Of a stretch of 64,000 nucleotides of DNA, positions 11,461-22,354 are shown one piece after another (the stretch's first letter is position 1; each line of letters opens with the position of its first letter). The notes beneath the pieces were generated by a model. That model searched no databases. It was not told where the DNA came from and worked only from the letters and a program-made list of their open reading frames with translations. A program made the position numbers and the translations under genes. The DNA comes from Lactuca virosa (Eukaryota; Streptophyta; Magnoliopsida; Asterales; Asteraceae): NCBI GenBank assembly GCA_928212115.1, contig CAKMRJ010005634.1, positions 122,691,572 to 122,755,571 on the forward strand, in the 5' to 3' direction.

Positions 11461-11472
11461 ACTCTGATACCA
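11461..11472 (-). other. E1 primer-binding site (tRNA-Met initiator)
   Basis: On the minus strand TGGTATCAGAGT lies one base after the 5' LTR end (11474). This is the standard complement of the 3' end of plant initiator tRNA-Met. Confidence 0.9.
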
Positions 11473-11473
11473 C

Positions 11474-12327
11474 TGATGGGTTTTAGGTAAAACAAATAAA
11501 CTAGAAAACAATTCCTAAGTTCACATGCAATCTACTTTGGATCTATGTTTTAACTATTGAACATATAACTTTGAATTGCAAAACAAGAACCCTAGAGGAG
11601 GAGGCTATTTTCGAAAATAAATAATTAGGGTTTAAGAGTTACATACCTTTCAATTGTTATAGTAAACAATTGATAATCCTCTTGAACTTGATCTTCTTGG
11701 AAGCCTAGCACCACAAATGTAATGCCTCTAATGGAATCACACCGAAGAACTAGCAAGAAGGAAACTAGAAGGAGAGAGAGAGAGATTAGGGTATGCAATT
11801 TCGGCCCTAGGGTTTCACCAGAGTAAGAGTGGCCAATTTTGGGAGTCAGGAGGCTCCTTATATAGCTGAGGGATCTAGGGTTTAGGGAAAACCCTAATAC
11901 TCCTTTGCTTGGGGCCTAAGTTAATCCAAGGCCTTATCCAAGCCCCCTTAGACGAAATCATTAGGGTTTCCCCTATGAATTTCGTCCACCTCCTTCCAAG
12001 GAGGTTCTGGAGCCTTCCACTCAACTATTTGATAATTGTAAACTAGTCCCTGCACTTTATAATTAATACTTTTAACCCCAAAATTAATTCTGATTAATTT
12101 CTGGCTGACTATTAATTAAACATAATGATTTCTAATTAATATATAAATCTTTTAACATATTAATAAATCATTTATATTAATTTATTAATCTTATAATAAA
12201 TCAATATCTCTTATTTCATAATTTCCTTGTCCAGTTGCTAGGTTTGAGGGCAACCCAAAAGGACTGTGCTGCTATCAATTCAAGTACATACCAATTATAG
12301 TTATGGGCTTAGACACCTAATCCAATA
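11474..12327 (-). repeat. E1 5' LTR
   Basis: 854 bp, directly repeated at 4375-5228. Its outer end reads TATTGG rather than TGTTGG. Differences from the other LTR are mostly single substitutions plus small indels in the GA repeat and near 11672. Confidence 0.93.
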
Positions 12328-13319
12328 GGATCATCCAAAGATAATCTAGTATTGGGCCCATACTACTGAAAGCACAGGATCCATACTCGAATAGGAGAGA
12401 GCCTTGGAGGATCTGAGAAGCCTAAGGGAAGGGAATTCTGGATTATGCTTGGACCGTGGGGGATAGATGCTTTGCAGAATGAGGATGAGTACGCATGGGA
12501 AGGACCAGGGTTTGGTCCCGACTCCGGTGGTGAGCCAGTTCGTGGAAGGACTGCCAGGATTTTTGAGTTCGCTTTGGATCTCTTGTATCAGGCGGCAAGG
12601 ATTGATTATGCGATTTATTGCACTTTCGGGATTAGAAACCATGTCTTGGGGGTAGCTAGTAGCCCGGTTTAGAGCAGAGGTTGCTCCAGCTATTGCATTT
12701 CAGCCGTGGACGATTGAGCTGGTGAGTGGGTCAGGGTGCGAGACCCTGAATGATGCGGGTCCAAGAGCCCGAGGGCAGAAGATCGATTTGGAGTACCTCG
12801 ATAAGAGAGGTTCAGATCATGTTAATTTATTAGGGGATCTCGGGAAGAGACCCAAGAGTTCAGATCAGCTGTTGAGAGGCCAGCAGGGCCGGATTCAGTG
12901 CAGCACTTGCGTGAAACTGTGCGATGGAGATTGTCGTTCCAGGGGTCTGGGCTGCTGCAAGTGCGGCAAGGTTGGTCGCGACAGCAGGGATTGCCCACAG
13001 GGGGGCAAGCCCGTTATATTTTCGTTATGATTAGGTGGGCGACAAGGAGGTCGACTGTCTGGTGATCGAGGAAGAGCGGTGAGTGCACCTGCTCCGGCTA
13101 TTTTGAGGATCACCGACGGACAAGAGGGTAGGTCAGGAGCCCCAGCAGAGAGGGGCCATAATTCACAGAATCAGACAGGAGAGATCGAAACTTCAGCAGG
13201 CAAGGGTACGGGGTAGGTACGTTTTTGCTTTCTTTCCAGCCTTACCTATGTATGGTTGATGTTAACTTGCATCAGTGTGAGTGAGGATATCGTGGAGTTG
13301 TTACCTCTGTTTGTGGTCG

Positions 13320-13321
<2 letters not shown>

Positions 13322-13408
<87 letters not shown>
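13322..13408. repeat. (TA)n microsatellite
   Basis: About 87 bp of nearly pure TA dinucleotides with one TTA break near 13377, inside the E2 interior. Reading frames across it encode only Tyr-Ile repeats. Confidence 0.97.
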
Positions 13409-13412
<4 letters not shown>

Positions 13413-14170
13413 GAAGAGTTCATCTGCATATCATGGACCTTTGGTGGAGTAGCACGAGGTCGTCTCCTTACACATACGGATTTTCCAGTGTTCGAATGTC
13501 ATTTTGGGTTTAGTCGGGGCTAGTTCAAGGGCTTGTACTAGGGAGTTATGACTAGGACTTAGTAACGTTAGTAACTATGCTTGGAAGGGTTTCCGGGGTT
13601 GCCAAAGGAAGAGAGAGTTGTTGCTAAAGTTTTGATTGGAGCATCCGACCTTTGGACTGCGAGATCTGAGTGTAATATTAGTTTGAGCATCTGGAGTCAT
13701 TGGCGTTGTTGGGATTCAAGAAGTATTAGCTGGTTTTCAGGAATTGTGACTAGTTTTGGTAGGCACCGGTCGTCAACAGATTGATCATTGGAACGAAAGA
13801 AGGATTGGGAATCCTTCAATTTTCATGTGCCGAGCAGACTTAGTTGAATCTAAGTGGGGGAGAACTGCTCAGATATTCAGGACAAAAGCGAGTGTGAAGC
13901 TAGGATGCGTTTCACATCCCCATCGGGGGAGGGAAGGCAGCCTTAGGGGCTGACTGGATATAGGACGTTGCAGGACGGGAGTTCGGGAAACCACCTAATA
14001 TTTGGATCGCGTCTTCTTGACGTCCGATAGCAGACTTTGGGGAAAGGGGACCATGTCGGGTTCCAGTCAGTACTTGAGTTCAGTTTGGGAGGGTAAACCA
14101 CGTGGGTGCTCAACGTTGAGAAGCATTTGATTGGTAGATAAACGATAGGGCCAAGGGCGGTGGTCATGTA

Positions 14171-14450
14171 GTTAGGGTGAAAATGTTGTAAGACTACGGG
14201 GGAGCCGTAGCATTCACTAATGGTCAGTTAGGGTGAAAGTGTTGTAAGACTACGGGGGAGCCATATCATTCATTAATGGTCAGTTAGGGCGAAAGTGTTG
14301 TAAGAATGCAGGGGAGCCGTAGCATTCACTAGCAGTCAGATAGTGTGGGAAGTGTTTTAAGACTACGGGGGAGCCGTATCATTCACTAGCAGTCGGATAG
14401 AGTGGGAAGTGTTGTTAGACTGCAGGATAGCCGTAGCATTCATGAATTCT
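14171..14450 (+). repeat. 56-bp tandem repeat, five copies, in E2
   Basis: The unit (AGTGTTGTAAGACTACGGGG, GAGCCGTAGCATTCACTA, then GTCAGTTAGGGTG) starts at about 14171, 14227, 14283, 14339 and 14395. A related set of about three units is in E4 (29826-29960) with CTGCGGGTGTAGC in place of CTACGGGGGAGCC. It is not in any frame I can read as protein. Confidence 0.88.
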
Positions 14451-15993
14451 TTCACATGATTTAGGCTAGGGTGCCAGTTCGCGAGGTTGTGGGAAGGCCA
14501 CGGCTTAATTAGACTCAGGACCGAAGGTGTTGGCTTGATCAGTTATCTGTGGGCGAGCCCGGATGGTTATGGGAATTCAGGATGGAACTGGTAGATACTT
14601 TTGAGTCAAGGGTTTGGATCTTGAGTTGCAGGATCATGTGGATAAGTAGTACGTGACACAGTAGGGCTACAGCTGGGTAGTCCTGATATTTGACCTCTTG
14701 GGAACCTGATGATTGGACTGGGTGCGAGACTGGTAGTCTCGGGGATCGGCTAAGGGTATATATTTATCAGTCAAGTAGGGGATGTCGGATGTTATGGTGC
14801 ATTATGCAAATGTAGATTTGTGGATCTCGGGGTAGGAGCGGGGTATCGCTTCGTTTTGAGGAAGATCCTGAATCAGAATCCGCGCATGTTCAGTGCAGGA
14901 CTTGGTTTCAGTGAAATGGGAATTAGGGGTATCTATATGCCAAGGGAGACAGTTGCGAGGTCCAAGGGTAATGGATGAGCTTAGTTGATGGCAGCCCGAG
15001 TTATGGTGATGTGCCCTGGTTGAGTCTTAGCTGTGAAAGAGCCACAACGTACTTGAAGTGAGGAAAAGAGGGTTCGATAGAGACCAGGGGCAATGTGAGA
15101 CAACAGTAGTTCTGGTAGCAGTCACTTTCGTTTTTTATTCTGGGGCGACAGGTTGCCAGGATATTATGATCGGATGCATCAGAAGGATTGATGGAACCAT
15201 TAGTGGCGGTATGACTAGGGCAGATATTGCAAGACGAGGTTTCTTTCGGAAGTCGCGTAGGGCGGGTGTGAGGCTGTTAGTCGGCTCAGCAACCGGACAG
15301 AAAACCGATGTTTCGAATGTAGGTGTTCGACATTCGGTTATGGTAGGTGAATTCTATTAGTTGGTAACACCGAGATAATCAGGATCAAAGAGAGTCTGGT
15401 GTGGCTGGCTCCTGTTGCCTTTGGAAAGGCCAGTGAATGATCGGGTGGCAGTCGTGTCTCTCGGGACGTCGGGTGTCGGTATTCACTGGGTTCAAAATGG
15501 GTTGCCGATTATTGGTAAGAGTTGGATACTCAAGTTCCATCATGTTTGAAATGCTCTAAGGGCTTCGACTTGAGGGGTGACACCCGGTTCGAGAAGAAGG
15601 GTTGAAGGCCAGGTATTGTGATTCGGTCAGATTTTGGCCCGATTGGGCAAGGCGATGCATCGTGTAGGACTGTTGCGGAAACTCAGACTGATTCATAGTG
15701 CATACTATGTATCAGCCACGTAAGTGTTTGGACAACGACTCCGCTGTGTTCGATATTCAGGCAAAGGCGCACCCGGATCATAGGAGGAAGTTAGTGATAG
15801 TTATCAAACAGAAAATGCAGGCCATGAGGAAGTAAGGTAGCAAGATTAGTGAAGGGCAATGGGAATCATCAGTCGGGTCATAGTAGGTAATGGAAGTCGC
15901 GGGCGTGGCTCGTGAGCAGTGGTCGAAGGAGGAGATGAGGAGTATTAACCAGACCATGTGCATCAACAGACTTCGAGGACGAAGTCTAGTTCA

Positions 15994-16005
15994 AGTGGGG
16001 GAGAT
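15994..16005 (+). other. E2 polypurine tract
   Basis: AAGTGGGGGAGATT directly precedes the LTR start TGTAAC at 16006, as expected for the plus-strand primer of a gypsy element. The same tract precedes the E4 3' LTR and, on the minus strand, the E8 LTR. Confidence 0.85.
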
Positions 16006-16944
16006 TTGTAACGCTTGGTTTACGTGTTATTCAGTTTTCAGCATTTTTGGACTTTTGGGCTAGGACTCGATGAGTTGGGGAGCTCCAACTCATCGAGTAG
16101 AGATCATTTATGAGGACGCGGGATTTAGATCCTACTCTACGAGTTGGAAGGCCCCGACTCGACGAGTAGACACTGGAAAGGAAAACCCTAATTTTTAGAG
16201 TTTGTACCCTATTTAAAGGCCTTAAGCCTTACTTGTAGCCTCTCTTATCGCCCCCCTCCGCCCCTTTGTCCAGAGAAACCCTAAATCGTGTCTCATCTCC
16301 CATTTTGAGTGTGTGAGGGCTTAAGGAGTGCCTTTTTGGTGTTTATGTGGAGAAGCTTGAAGTGTTTGGTGCATAGCTGAAGGGAGAGGCTGAAGATTCG
16401 GGGTTTGCTCTGTTGTGGCAACCATTTTAAGGTATAAAGTCGAAACCTTGACCATCCATTGCTTAGATATTCTTTTATGAGAGTTTATGGCCATTATTAG
16501 CCTAGTTTGGTACCATTCTTGGTTTTGAGCATGAATTAAAGATATGGCTTTAGATCTGGACATCTCAGGGCCTTTGGGGACTTAAAGTTGCCAACTTTAT
16601 CAAGTCTTGGCCCTCCTTCATGCTCTAAGCCTCTAGAAAAGCCTTGATTAAGTGTTTTAGCCTTGTGAGGCCTTGCATGCACGTAAAGTTTGCACCTTTA
16701 CGTGCTAACTACACCATAAGGGGTTGGATTTGTGATTTGGAGCCTTGGATTCCACTGGAAAGGACTAAAGGGACTCAACGAGTGGCTTAGCTGACTCGAT
16801 GAGTTGGGTCGGGTTTACCCGTTTCTGAGATTCTGAGTGGTTTCGGTGAAGGATTAGGGTTTTCGGTCTACATGAGTTTTCGGTCTTCTGGACATTAGGG
16901 AACTCGACGAGTTACTCAGGTAACTCGGCGAGTTGATGAACTAC
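16006..16944 (+). repeat. E2 3' LTR, first part
   Basis: Begins TGTAACGC. Contains palindromes of the ACTCGACGAGT type at 16067-16170, directly ahead of a TATTTAAA box (16210-16217), and again at 16776-16936. It breaks at the E3 insertion (TSD ACTAC, 16940-16944). The LTR resumes at 38305 with another copy of the palindrome. Confidence 0.88.
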
Positions 16945-17164
16945 TGTCATAACTAGTATTTTTGGCTAGGAAATTCTGTCTATGTATGATTAACCTTCGA
17001 TGTATCTTGTAACTCCAAGTTTGATGTTATACATATTACTCACTCAAAAACAACTATTCGGATCAAAACTCACTCGTGAAGCCCTAAACCTAACTTCATG
17101 CACTACACTCACTCAACTTTGGGTTTATAACCCTAACTTCTCGGTTCAAACCTATTGTTGGACT

Positions 17165-17470
17165 TGGACTCCCTTTATTGGGCCTAATGGCCCAATAACC
17201 CATCAATTTGATTCTTTTGGGTCAAGAATCCTCATTTGGGCCCTAGTTGGACCCGCATTCATAAAACTGTAGTGTTTTGGTCCATAAGACTCTTCATGGG
17301 CCTTATTGGGCCGAAAATCACTCACCTTGTCTTTATGGGCCTATTTGGGCCGGAAACCACTCATTTAATTACAATGGGCCGAAAAACCCATATCTTTGCT
17401 CTTTTTGGGCCGTAAACTCTCATGTGGGCCCACATAAATCAAAAATACCTAATGGGCCCATGCAATTTGA
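17165..17470 (+). promoter_or_regulatory. Dense TGGGCC (site II-like) cluster in E3 U3
   Basis: About a dozen TGGGCC or GGCCCA hexamers lie within 300 bp just upstream of the putative TATA box. TGGGCY (site II) is a known binding motif of plant TCP factors. The second E3 LTR keeps the cluster (35300-35600). Confidence 0.5.
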
Positions 17471-18849
17471 GCCCAACATCTAAATTCCTTTTCCCTTCTC
17501 CCTAATTCTTGGTTTATAAAAAAAATTGAATTGATTAAATTTATGACAACTCATGTTTATATTGAGGTAATCCAAGCTAATGCCTCCCGTATTTCTAAGA
17601 CCAAACCCTTCATGTATTAACCAAGCTAATCTTTCTCTCTCTTCCTTCTTAAAATCTCGGCCAAACGAACATCATCACCACCTTCATTTCCACTTCCAAT
17701 CACTAAAAATCCTCTCTAGAACTCCAAGAAAAATCCCATCCTTCCTCTTCAAAATTCATGTGTGCTTGTGTGTATGTTCAAGAAGTTATCATCAAAGTTC
17801 ATCATTTTTGGTAAGCTACTTCCATTCAAAAAGTTTAACTTTATTTTTGTGTTAAACTTATCACTCATAAACACTCCATTTCGTGACTCTTGCTTCTTAG
17901 AACTCCTTAAATTCGAAGATCTCATCAAGGGAACTTGCTAGACTGAAAACATCTTCTTCTTCTCTTCAAAACCGATCTAACACCCAAAGTGATTTCATAC
18001 CCCCTTGTTTTCGGTTTTTACTATGTTTTTGGGGAGGATACAAGTTGCTTTTGTATTAGATCTGTGTATTTATGCATGTAATTATGTTATGAAAACATGT
18101 TAAATCTTCACCAAATTCGAAATATTTACTAAACTTGGTGATGTTTGTAAACTAAACCATCTTATGTGACTTACTATGAAGTTTAAAGGATTAAACATGC
18201 TAAGGATGTTTGAAAACTAAATAAAACCGTATAAGGGGCCATATTTGACAAATAAACAAAAGATGAAGCCTTTATGACATTCACGGTTTTGAGAGGACCA
18301 AAATAGTCATTTTTAAATAAAAATGGATCTTTATGATATTCACGGTTTCAAAGGGGCCAAAAGTCTTAATTTTCACAAAATAGGCTTCTATTTGGGCCTT
18401 CACGGTTTTAATGGGCTAAATTTGTCAATTTTCACCACAATGGTTCTTATTTAGAAATTCACGGGTTCATGGGCCTAAAAAGGTAATTATTGACTTTTTA
18501 TGGATTAAATTGTCATTTTAAACAAACATGGGCCAAAAATGTAAATTTTCGGTTAAATGGGCTGAAAATATCATTTCTATTAAATTTGGACCGAAAATGT
18601 GATTTCTATCAAAAGTGGGTTTAAAATGTCATTTTATACAAAATGATCCCTTAAAAGTAAACTTTTGGTCTTAATGGGCCTAAAGTGTAATTTTTACCAA
18701 AAATGTGCCTTAATTGTAAATTTTCGGCATAATGGGCCAAGAATGTCATTTTTACAAAAAGTGGGTCTTTTATGTCATTTTGGTAAATAATTGAGCTAAA
18801 AAGAGCAATATAATAACAAACGGACTAATCACGTCATTATCACTTTTAT

Positions 18850-19150
18850 TGGGCCTTGTTTACCCATTTTCATGTTATTGGGCCTTCGTGGTCCATTTAC
18901 ATGCTTATTGGGCCCGATACATTCATTACATGTTTATTGGGCATTAGTGACCCATTTACATGCTTATTGGGCCTGATACATTCATTACATGTTTATTGGG
19001 CCTTAGTGACCCATTTACATGCTTGATAGGTCATGTATACTCCTTACATGGTTATTGGGCCTTGTTAACCCATTTACATGCTCGACGGACCTTGTATACA
19101 CATTTCATGCTTATTGGGCCTCACTCATTCATGTACATACACAATGGACC
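18850..19150 (+). repeat. Minisatellite in E3 5' LTR
   Basis: About eight imperfect copies of a roughly 35-45-bp unit containing TTTACATGCTTATTGGGCC or TTACATGTTTATTGGGCC. The same array is at 37005-37315 in the 3' LTR. Confidence 0.8.
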
Positions 19151-20146
19151 TTGTAACCTGAATACATACGCGGAAACGTTATTTAAAACATTAAATAGTG
19201 TGTTACAATATTCGCGTAAACATAGTTAAGGTTCTTGTGAGACGTTCTTTCATTTGTACCAACCTAGTGTACAACCTTAAGTCATGTTGTTATAACCAGA
19301 GTCTCCTGGAGGGGGAGTGAGAGTTTGTGTATAGATCTATACGGGGTTGACAGCCCCGCACTTGAGCTGTTCGCTACAGCTAGACTAGGCCAGTCTAGGG
19401 TGACAAACGTCTTACCTTAAACAAGCGACGCCTGAAGAACGTCATGACAGGCAGAACAGTCATATCAGGCATGGTTATAACGACTCACATAGAGATTAAC
19501 TCCACTGTAAAATTTACAGAATACATATACTATACTTTTGATACACGTACGAGCTATTCATTCTACAACATTCGGGTATTATGGTTTAAAGACTACAACT
19601 CTTTTTACAGACAGAAAATATCGGATTTTCTGGGAAACAAACACGATACCTTACATTTTACTTACAACAGAAAATATAGAAAATTTGGGAACTCTCTCTT
19701 TATAAATTTCCAAAATATGAACACACATGCTATAATAGAAGATTTGAAACAAAACGCTCAAACAATTTTTGCGGAAAATATCGGATTTTATGGAGTTTAC
19801 CAATGATACAAAACTTTTCTTACAAACATGCTTATGAACTCATCAACATTATATATGTTGACGTTTTCAAAATAACTTGTATTCTCAGGGAATCGTTAAG
19901 CAGGTCGGTCTTCAAGAACTTGTGGATTATGTTGCATTTTGTTTCCATCATACACTTATTATTTTGGGGATGTAACTTTTGTGAACAATTACAATGATGT
20001 AAACCCAGTATGTTGTATGTTGTATTATTGTATGTGTGATGATGATGTTTGTCTTGATTCAATTATATACATTGTGATGATATTACAAGGTGAAGTCACC
20101 CAACCCCCGAACGTTTCCGCCGTTCTGGTTTGGGGGTGTGACAGAT

Positions 20147-20158
20147 TGGTATCAGAGC
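20147..20158 (+). other. E3 primer-binding site (tRNA-Met initiator)
   Basis: TGGTATCAGAGC begins three bases after the LTR end (20143). Confidence 0.9.
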
Positions 20159-20903
20159 AATGTTTATAGTGAACTGGCATATCTAATCATACAAGATATG
20201 CAACTATAAATACATTGGGACTAAAATACTTTGAACAAAAAAAATACATACCTATGTGTGCATTATTACGATAACAATAAAACTTATTGGAGGAATTGAA
20301 CATCGTGGTTAAACCTGGACAGTTATGTAGTCATATTGGGGATAAATATAGTCTGATCAACTATATTTATTCAAAATACGACCAACATATGCATGGGAGT
20401 GATCGTGATGGACCCCCTTACACACTTCTCACACCTCCACTTCTCGCGAAAGAGATGAAATCACTCGGGAGATGAGTGAATTGGCCGACCTTTTGGTGCG
20501 TCATTTCGGCATCTGAGCATCACCACCAGACACTTCCCGCCGCGACTAGGATCAGCTCCACCCACTACACTATTGTTATGGTTCTCTTTTATGTACTATT
20601 GTAGGTAGGACCGACTTTATGATTAAGTGACTACACTACTCATAAAGTCGTTATGTTGTCAGATTATATATTCTCTCTATGTACTGTATGCCTTTTTAAA
20701 AGGCAAATTTTCATGCTCTGTACTACGAATATTATATCATTAATGAAGCAGTTATGTGTTTTATTGTAATGTTGTTATCTGCTATGTGTCCTATTTTTCT
20801 TATTTCGTGATATTATACGGGTTCACTTATATGTACAACCGAAAACATTAAAACCTCTAGACAATAACAATGTGCTCATCGTCCTTCTGTTCCATAATAG
20901 AAG
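20159..20903 (+). other. E3 5' untranslated leader
   Basis: About 745 bp without a supported reading frame between the primer site and the gag ATG. Parts (AACCTGGACAGTTATGTA, CTGATCAACTATATT) resemble the E6 leader near 60830-60890. Confidence 0.65.
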
Positions 20904-22100
20904 ATGCCTATAAGACCAGTTCGTAAAAATAACAACACAACACCACCACCACCGCCTCCGCCAGAGATGAACTCTGCTGCTTTCCAAGCAGCATTCTCGG
21001 CTGCAGTCACAGCAGCCTTGACACACATTCAAACTGGGAACAATGGTGGCGGTAACGGTCAAGGAACTGGAAGCTCGAACCACGGAATGAACCAAGGTCC
21101 TACAAAGACTTCTCAAATGCCAAACCTCGAACCTTCAATGGAACGGGAGCCGTGATAGCTTTAAAGCGATGGATAGAAAAGATCGAGTCAGTCTTTGAGA
21201 TCTGCGGATGTCCTGAAGAATGCAAGGTGAAATTTGCAGCTTGCACGTTTGTCGACCAAGCGCTTTCGTGGTGGAATGGTCATGTGGAGGCTATGACACT
21301 CCCAGTGGCAAATGCCATGCCATGGGAGGAGCTCAAGGAAATGTTGATGGCAAAGTAGTGTCCCTGTGGGGAAGTACATAAATTAGAGCAGGAGTTATGG
21401 AATATCACAGTACAAAACTCAGACATCGAGGCTTACATCTCAAGGTTCAGTGAATTAGCATTATTATGCCCGGGTATGATCACATCAGAAGGATAGAAGA
21501 TTGAGTGGTTCATTTGGGGATTAACTTCCCTAATCGAAGGAAACGTGATTGCAGCAAACCCTGAGACTTTTGACAGTGCGAAATGGCTAGCTCAGAAGCT
21601 TTATGATCATGGCAACAAGAAGAGTACCAAAACTGTTGAGACTGAGACCAAAAAGGAATGGGATAACAAGAAAAATAGGGACAACAAACGAAAGGGGCGA
21701 CAGAACCAGGGATCCTCCCAAAAAGCAGCAAACTGTAGCAGTCCACGCTGCTGCCGCTCAAGTTGCGCCAGCACCATCTTCTCCAGCCTCAACTGCTCAA
21801 ACCACTACCAGGCCATACTCAGGAACTTTACCAAAATGTAACAAATGCCACTACCACCACAATGGCAAGTGCAGAGAAATGCAGTGTACCAACTGCAACC
21901 GCAAGAGGCACACCGCCCGGTACTGCAGATCTCAACCCCAACAGAACCAACAGCCAAACAACAACAGCAACAACAACAACAATAACATCGGGGCCAGTCA
22001 TACTTGTCATGGATGTGGAGGAACTGGCCATTTTAGGCGAAATTGCCCCAAAGCCAACAACCAAGGAGCAGGAGGATCAGGCAGGGTCCTGACATTGGGT
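20904..22100 (+). pseudogene. E3 gag (capsid plus two zinc knuckles)
   Basis: Begins at ATG 20904 (MPIRPVRKNNN, Pro-rich). Capsid pieces (VIALKRWIEKIESVFEICGC, KVKFAACTF, ALSWWNGHV) continue in neighbouring frames, with stops at about 21357 and 21497. The C-terminal part is Gln/Asn-rich and has two CCHC knuckles, CTNCNRKRHTARYC and CHGCGGTGHFRRNC. The E6 gag at 61738 is a close, better preserved relative. At least two stops and one shift make it non-functional. Confidence 0.85.
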
Positions 22101-22313
22101 CAAGGAGAGGCAGTACAAGACCCGTCGGTTGTTACTGGTATGTTTCCCCTTAACAACACTTACACATGCATTTTATTCGATAGTGGGGTTGAGCGGAGTT
22201 TCGTGAGTAATAAATTCAAACACTTACTAAACCAACAACTCCAAAAGCTAAGCGAAGCCTTCACGGTGGAGATGGCTAATGGGAAAACTAAACAACCAAA
22301 GACGTTTACGTAG
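22101..22313 (+). pseudogene. E3 aspartic protease
   Basis: The D-S-G active site appears in ILFDSGVERSFVS, where the usual T-x-S/A-F follows. The frame stops at 22312 (TAG), and a fragment with [11 protein letters not shown] (gypsy protease C-terminal flap) resumes in another frame at 22378. Confidence 0.8.
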
Positions 22314-22354
22314 GATGCACGTTAACATTAAACAACCACTCATTTCAAATATAT

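Larger units (their letters stand above)
4375..12327 (-). mobile_element. E1: complete Ty1/copia LTR retrotransposon
   Basis: A 7953-bp element bounded by two 854-bp direct repeats with TG...CA-type ends (one end mutated to TA) and a 5-bp target duplication GGATC (4370-4374, 12328-12332). It runs on the minus strand: 5' LTR 11474-12327, tRNA-Met primer site, gag, protease, integrase, RT, RNase H, polypurine tract, 3' LTR 4375-5228. The order PR-IN-RT-RH defines copia. LTRs differ at only a small number of sites, so insertion is fairly recent. Several frameshifts and a stop nevertheless disable gag-pol, so it needs proteins from another copy to move. Lineage was not assigned. Confidence 0.95.
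12351..16005 (+). pseudogene. E2 internal region: gag remnant and non-coding body
   Basis: 12360-12410 matches 28064-28110 of E4 (ACTACTGAAAGCA.AGGATCC). Around 12720-13020 are gag pieces: the R.CETLND block, then a knuckle remnant at 12895-13005 (CSTC..., C-K-C-G-K-V-G-R-D-S-R-D-C-P) in which the knuckle histidine is R. No RT, RNase H or integrase could be recognised in the 2.9 kb that follows. Parts (15110-15200) match the E4 interior at 30160-30250, so both seem to come from one pol-poor lineage. The end carries ACGAAGTCTAGTTCAAGTGG and the polypurine tract. Confidence 0.7.
16945..20143 (+). repeat. E3 5' LTR
   Basis: Starts TGTCATAACTAG, ends GGGTGTGACA. U3 (to the TATAAAAAA box near 17514) is packed with TGGGCC/GGCCCA. 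Later come a long AT-rich stretch with dispersed AATGTxATTTT units (18240-18790), a minisatellite (18850-19150), a hairpin at 19843-19861 and a terminal hairpin at 20103-20137. Confidence 0.92.

Noticed and set aside
13256..13523. Tyr-Ile repeat proteins
   Set aside because: Translation of a (TA)n microsatellite.
17000..17483. Plus-strand frames in E3 LTR with GPxWA repeats (17000-17483, 18960-19229, 37116-37385)
   Set aside because: They come from TGGGCC-rich and minisatellite LTR sequence and are not kept as frames between the two LTRs.
20823..21116. Minus-strand frames over E3 gag (20823-21116, 21510-21792, 21828-22064)
   Set aside because: Antisense shadows of gag; no recognisable domain.
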